From NCBI GenBank assembly GCA_027604505.1, contig JADIIX010000396.1:1-10027 (forward strand): a stretch of 10,027 nucleotides of DNA, read 5' to 3'. Of the stretch, positions 8,793 through 10,027 are shown one piece after another; position 1 is the first letter of the stretch, and each line of letters opens with the position of its first letter. The translations under genes were made by a program, and so were the position numbers. The stretch comes from Gonapodya sp. JEL0774 (taxonomy: Eukaryota > Monoblepharomycota > Monoblepharidomycetes > Monoblepharidales > Gonapodyaceae). The notes under the pieces are model-generated. The model did no database searches, had not been told where the DNA came from, and saw nothing but the letters and a program-made list of their open reading frames with translations.

Positions 8793-9949
8793 ATGGCAAA
8801 CAAATTCACACCCAACGATGTACTGAAATGGGTCACTGATACGTTGACCAAAACAAAAAAATTGTCCAAGTATTGTGATTGGGCGTACGAATTTGAAAAC
8901 ACTTTGGAATTGACAGGAAATGTGGAACACATCAAGGGAGTCTGCCAGGCGGACAATCCTTTCATTGATATTATCTTTAGAGGGAAAGAGGGGAAAACGT
9001 CGAAGGGCAGGGGAAACTTTCCCGGAGAGAGCGCTTTCCCGTGGTGTGGGCTGCGACCGAGTTTCCCGCTGGTTTCCTGCTGAGAATTACCCAAATGTTA
9101 CCCAAAATTACCCACCAATCGTGGCTTTTTCGACTCAAAAACCTTCAAAGAAACGCCGAAACCCAGTGTTTCAAGCAATCTTCCCATGCCGCCGTCACCT
9201 CTCCCCAATCGACGTCACCAGCGGACAAAACGGTCAAACCGAGTCTCTCCTGATGTTGCTGCGGCGTCGGGGGCACTGGATGCAGCAATGAGCAAAGTGA
9301 TAGGGAAATCAACTCGAGAACTGACTCGTAAACACTATCGCTAGTGAGTTATGGGTTTCAACATTGGTGTACGCGGATGGTGTTCACCACGTTATACTGC
9401 AACCAGTGACCAGCTTCGATTCCTGCGCTTTCTCCTCAAAGACCTTGAAAAGGACTACGGAGAGAATGAAAACCTCTGGTCCCTCACTGCGGAAAGGGTG
9501 CTGGATAATCCATCAACACTCGCTGAATTCATCGATTCCAAAATGCCAAATCACGTTGTGGCCTTCTTGATCTACCTTTGCGACCCAAATTTAGGAGGAT
9601 GTATGGTGGGTTTCTCCTGAGAAGGTCGAACATTTTGCATGTTGATCCCAATTCACCACTCGTCAACAGCCTCCCTCTGCCCTCTCAGCAGAGTCTGCAA
9701 TATCAAAACCGCTAACAAACGTTGGCGGCCGCTTCTGCGGTGACTGGTGTGATGAGGGCGATGGGAAAGTGGGAGGTAATGCGACATATAGCTCTGTGGT
9801 TCGTGAATGTGCGAAGGTGAGCACACTCCTGGAAACTTTGCTCTTTGTCCACCCGTGGCTTACTTAGTATATTAAATTGAAAGGGAATTCAGGTCGCTGC
9901 GTCTGAGAAGGATTGTGAAGTTCCTATGGTGTTGGACATAATGCCATAA
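8793..9949 (+). CDS. Multi-exon gene, possible N-terminal half of a second tyrosine recombinase
   Basis: Starts MANKFTPNDVLKWVTDTL, ATG in good context. The first exon is convincing to about 8990 (CDWAYEFENTLELTGNVEHI). Coding resumes in the same frame by about 9222 and reaches 9343 (GALDAAMSKVIGKSTRELTR). An intron must remove the TGA at 9081-9083, but its ends are not resolved. Clear junctions follow: intron 9344-9406 (GTGAGT..CCAG) joining HYRY to DQLRFLRFLLKDLEKDYG; intron 9606-9669; exon 9670-9816; intron 9817-9892; and an exon from 9893 that meets TAA at 9947-9949, which is either the end or a sign of a missed junction. The 9670-9946 part gives GNATYSSVVRECAK then VPMVLDIM, echoing GNPAYSPEVKGL and APIIGIHDI in the neighbouring tyrosine recombinase. 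No catalytic residues lie inside the window, so the assignment is tentative. Confidence 0.5.
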
Positions 9950-10027
9950 GTATTTGTATATGGCGCAGACTTGGTCTATGGGACATTTGGGAGTCTTGGT
10001 GAAATGGGGTGTGTTTCGTAATCATGA

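Noticed and set aside
8793-9080. Copia-type Gag for the start of the 8793 gene (CDWAYEFENTLELTG).
   Set aside because: The likeness is limited to a Trp-containing helix. No zinc knuckle, protease or reverse transcriptase follows, and the later exons look unlike Gag.
1-10027. CRISPR arrays, rRNA, tRNA or bacterial operon structure.
   Set aside because: No spaced repeats, no recognisable structural RNA and no ribosome-binding-site pattern; the genes are intron-bearing.

Overview
The window comes from a eukaryotic nuclear genome. Its clear genes are broken by short introns (about 59 to 94 nt) with GT(A/G)xGT donors and (C/A)AG acceptors, and reading frames continue in phase across them. Compact introns, roughly 50% GC and recombinase-rich content would suit a fungus such as an early-diverging (chytrid-like) lineage, but nothing seen fixes the species.

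Layout. 1-2000: no gene I can support firmly. It holds GC-rich patches, a TCGTCGCAC-type repeat cluster, a perfect 14-bp hairpin and two weak coding candidates. 2002-3388 (-): a serine recombinase of the large type, with its catalytic domain at the N-terminus and at least one intron. 3389-3890: divergent intergenic region that may hold a spliced leader. 3891-5616 (+): a gene I do not recognise, with a basic N-terminus, a Ser/Pro-rich middle and a charged C-terminal block. 5617-5840: convergent 3' ends with a poly(A) signal. 5841-8497 (-): a ten-exon tyrosine recombinase with the whole R-K-HxxR-H-Y catalytic set. 8498-8792: divergent promoter region with a CT tract and more TCGTCGCA copies. 8793 to about 9949 or beyond (+): a multi-exon gene, incompletely resolved at its first intron and 3' end, which may be the N-terminal half of a second tyrosine recombinase.

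The genes form two divergent pairs, each with a recombinase leftward and a less known gene rightward. A mobile-element origin for one or both pairs is the simplest reading. Either two neighbouring elements each carry a recombinase and a partner, or one composite element carries both recombination chemistries. No target-site duplications or terminal repeats bounding such an element were established by eye. All splice sites are predictions from consensus and phase; no transcript data were available.
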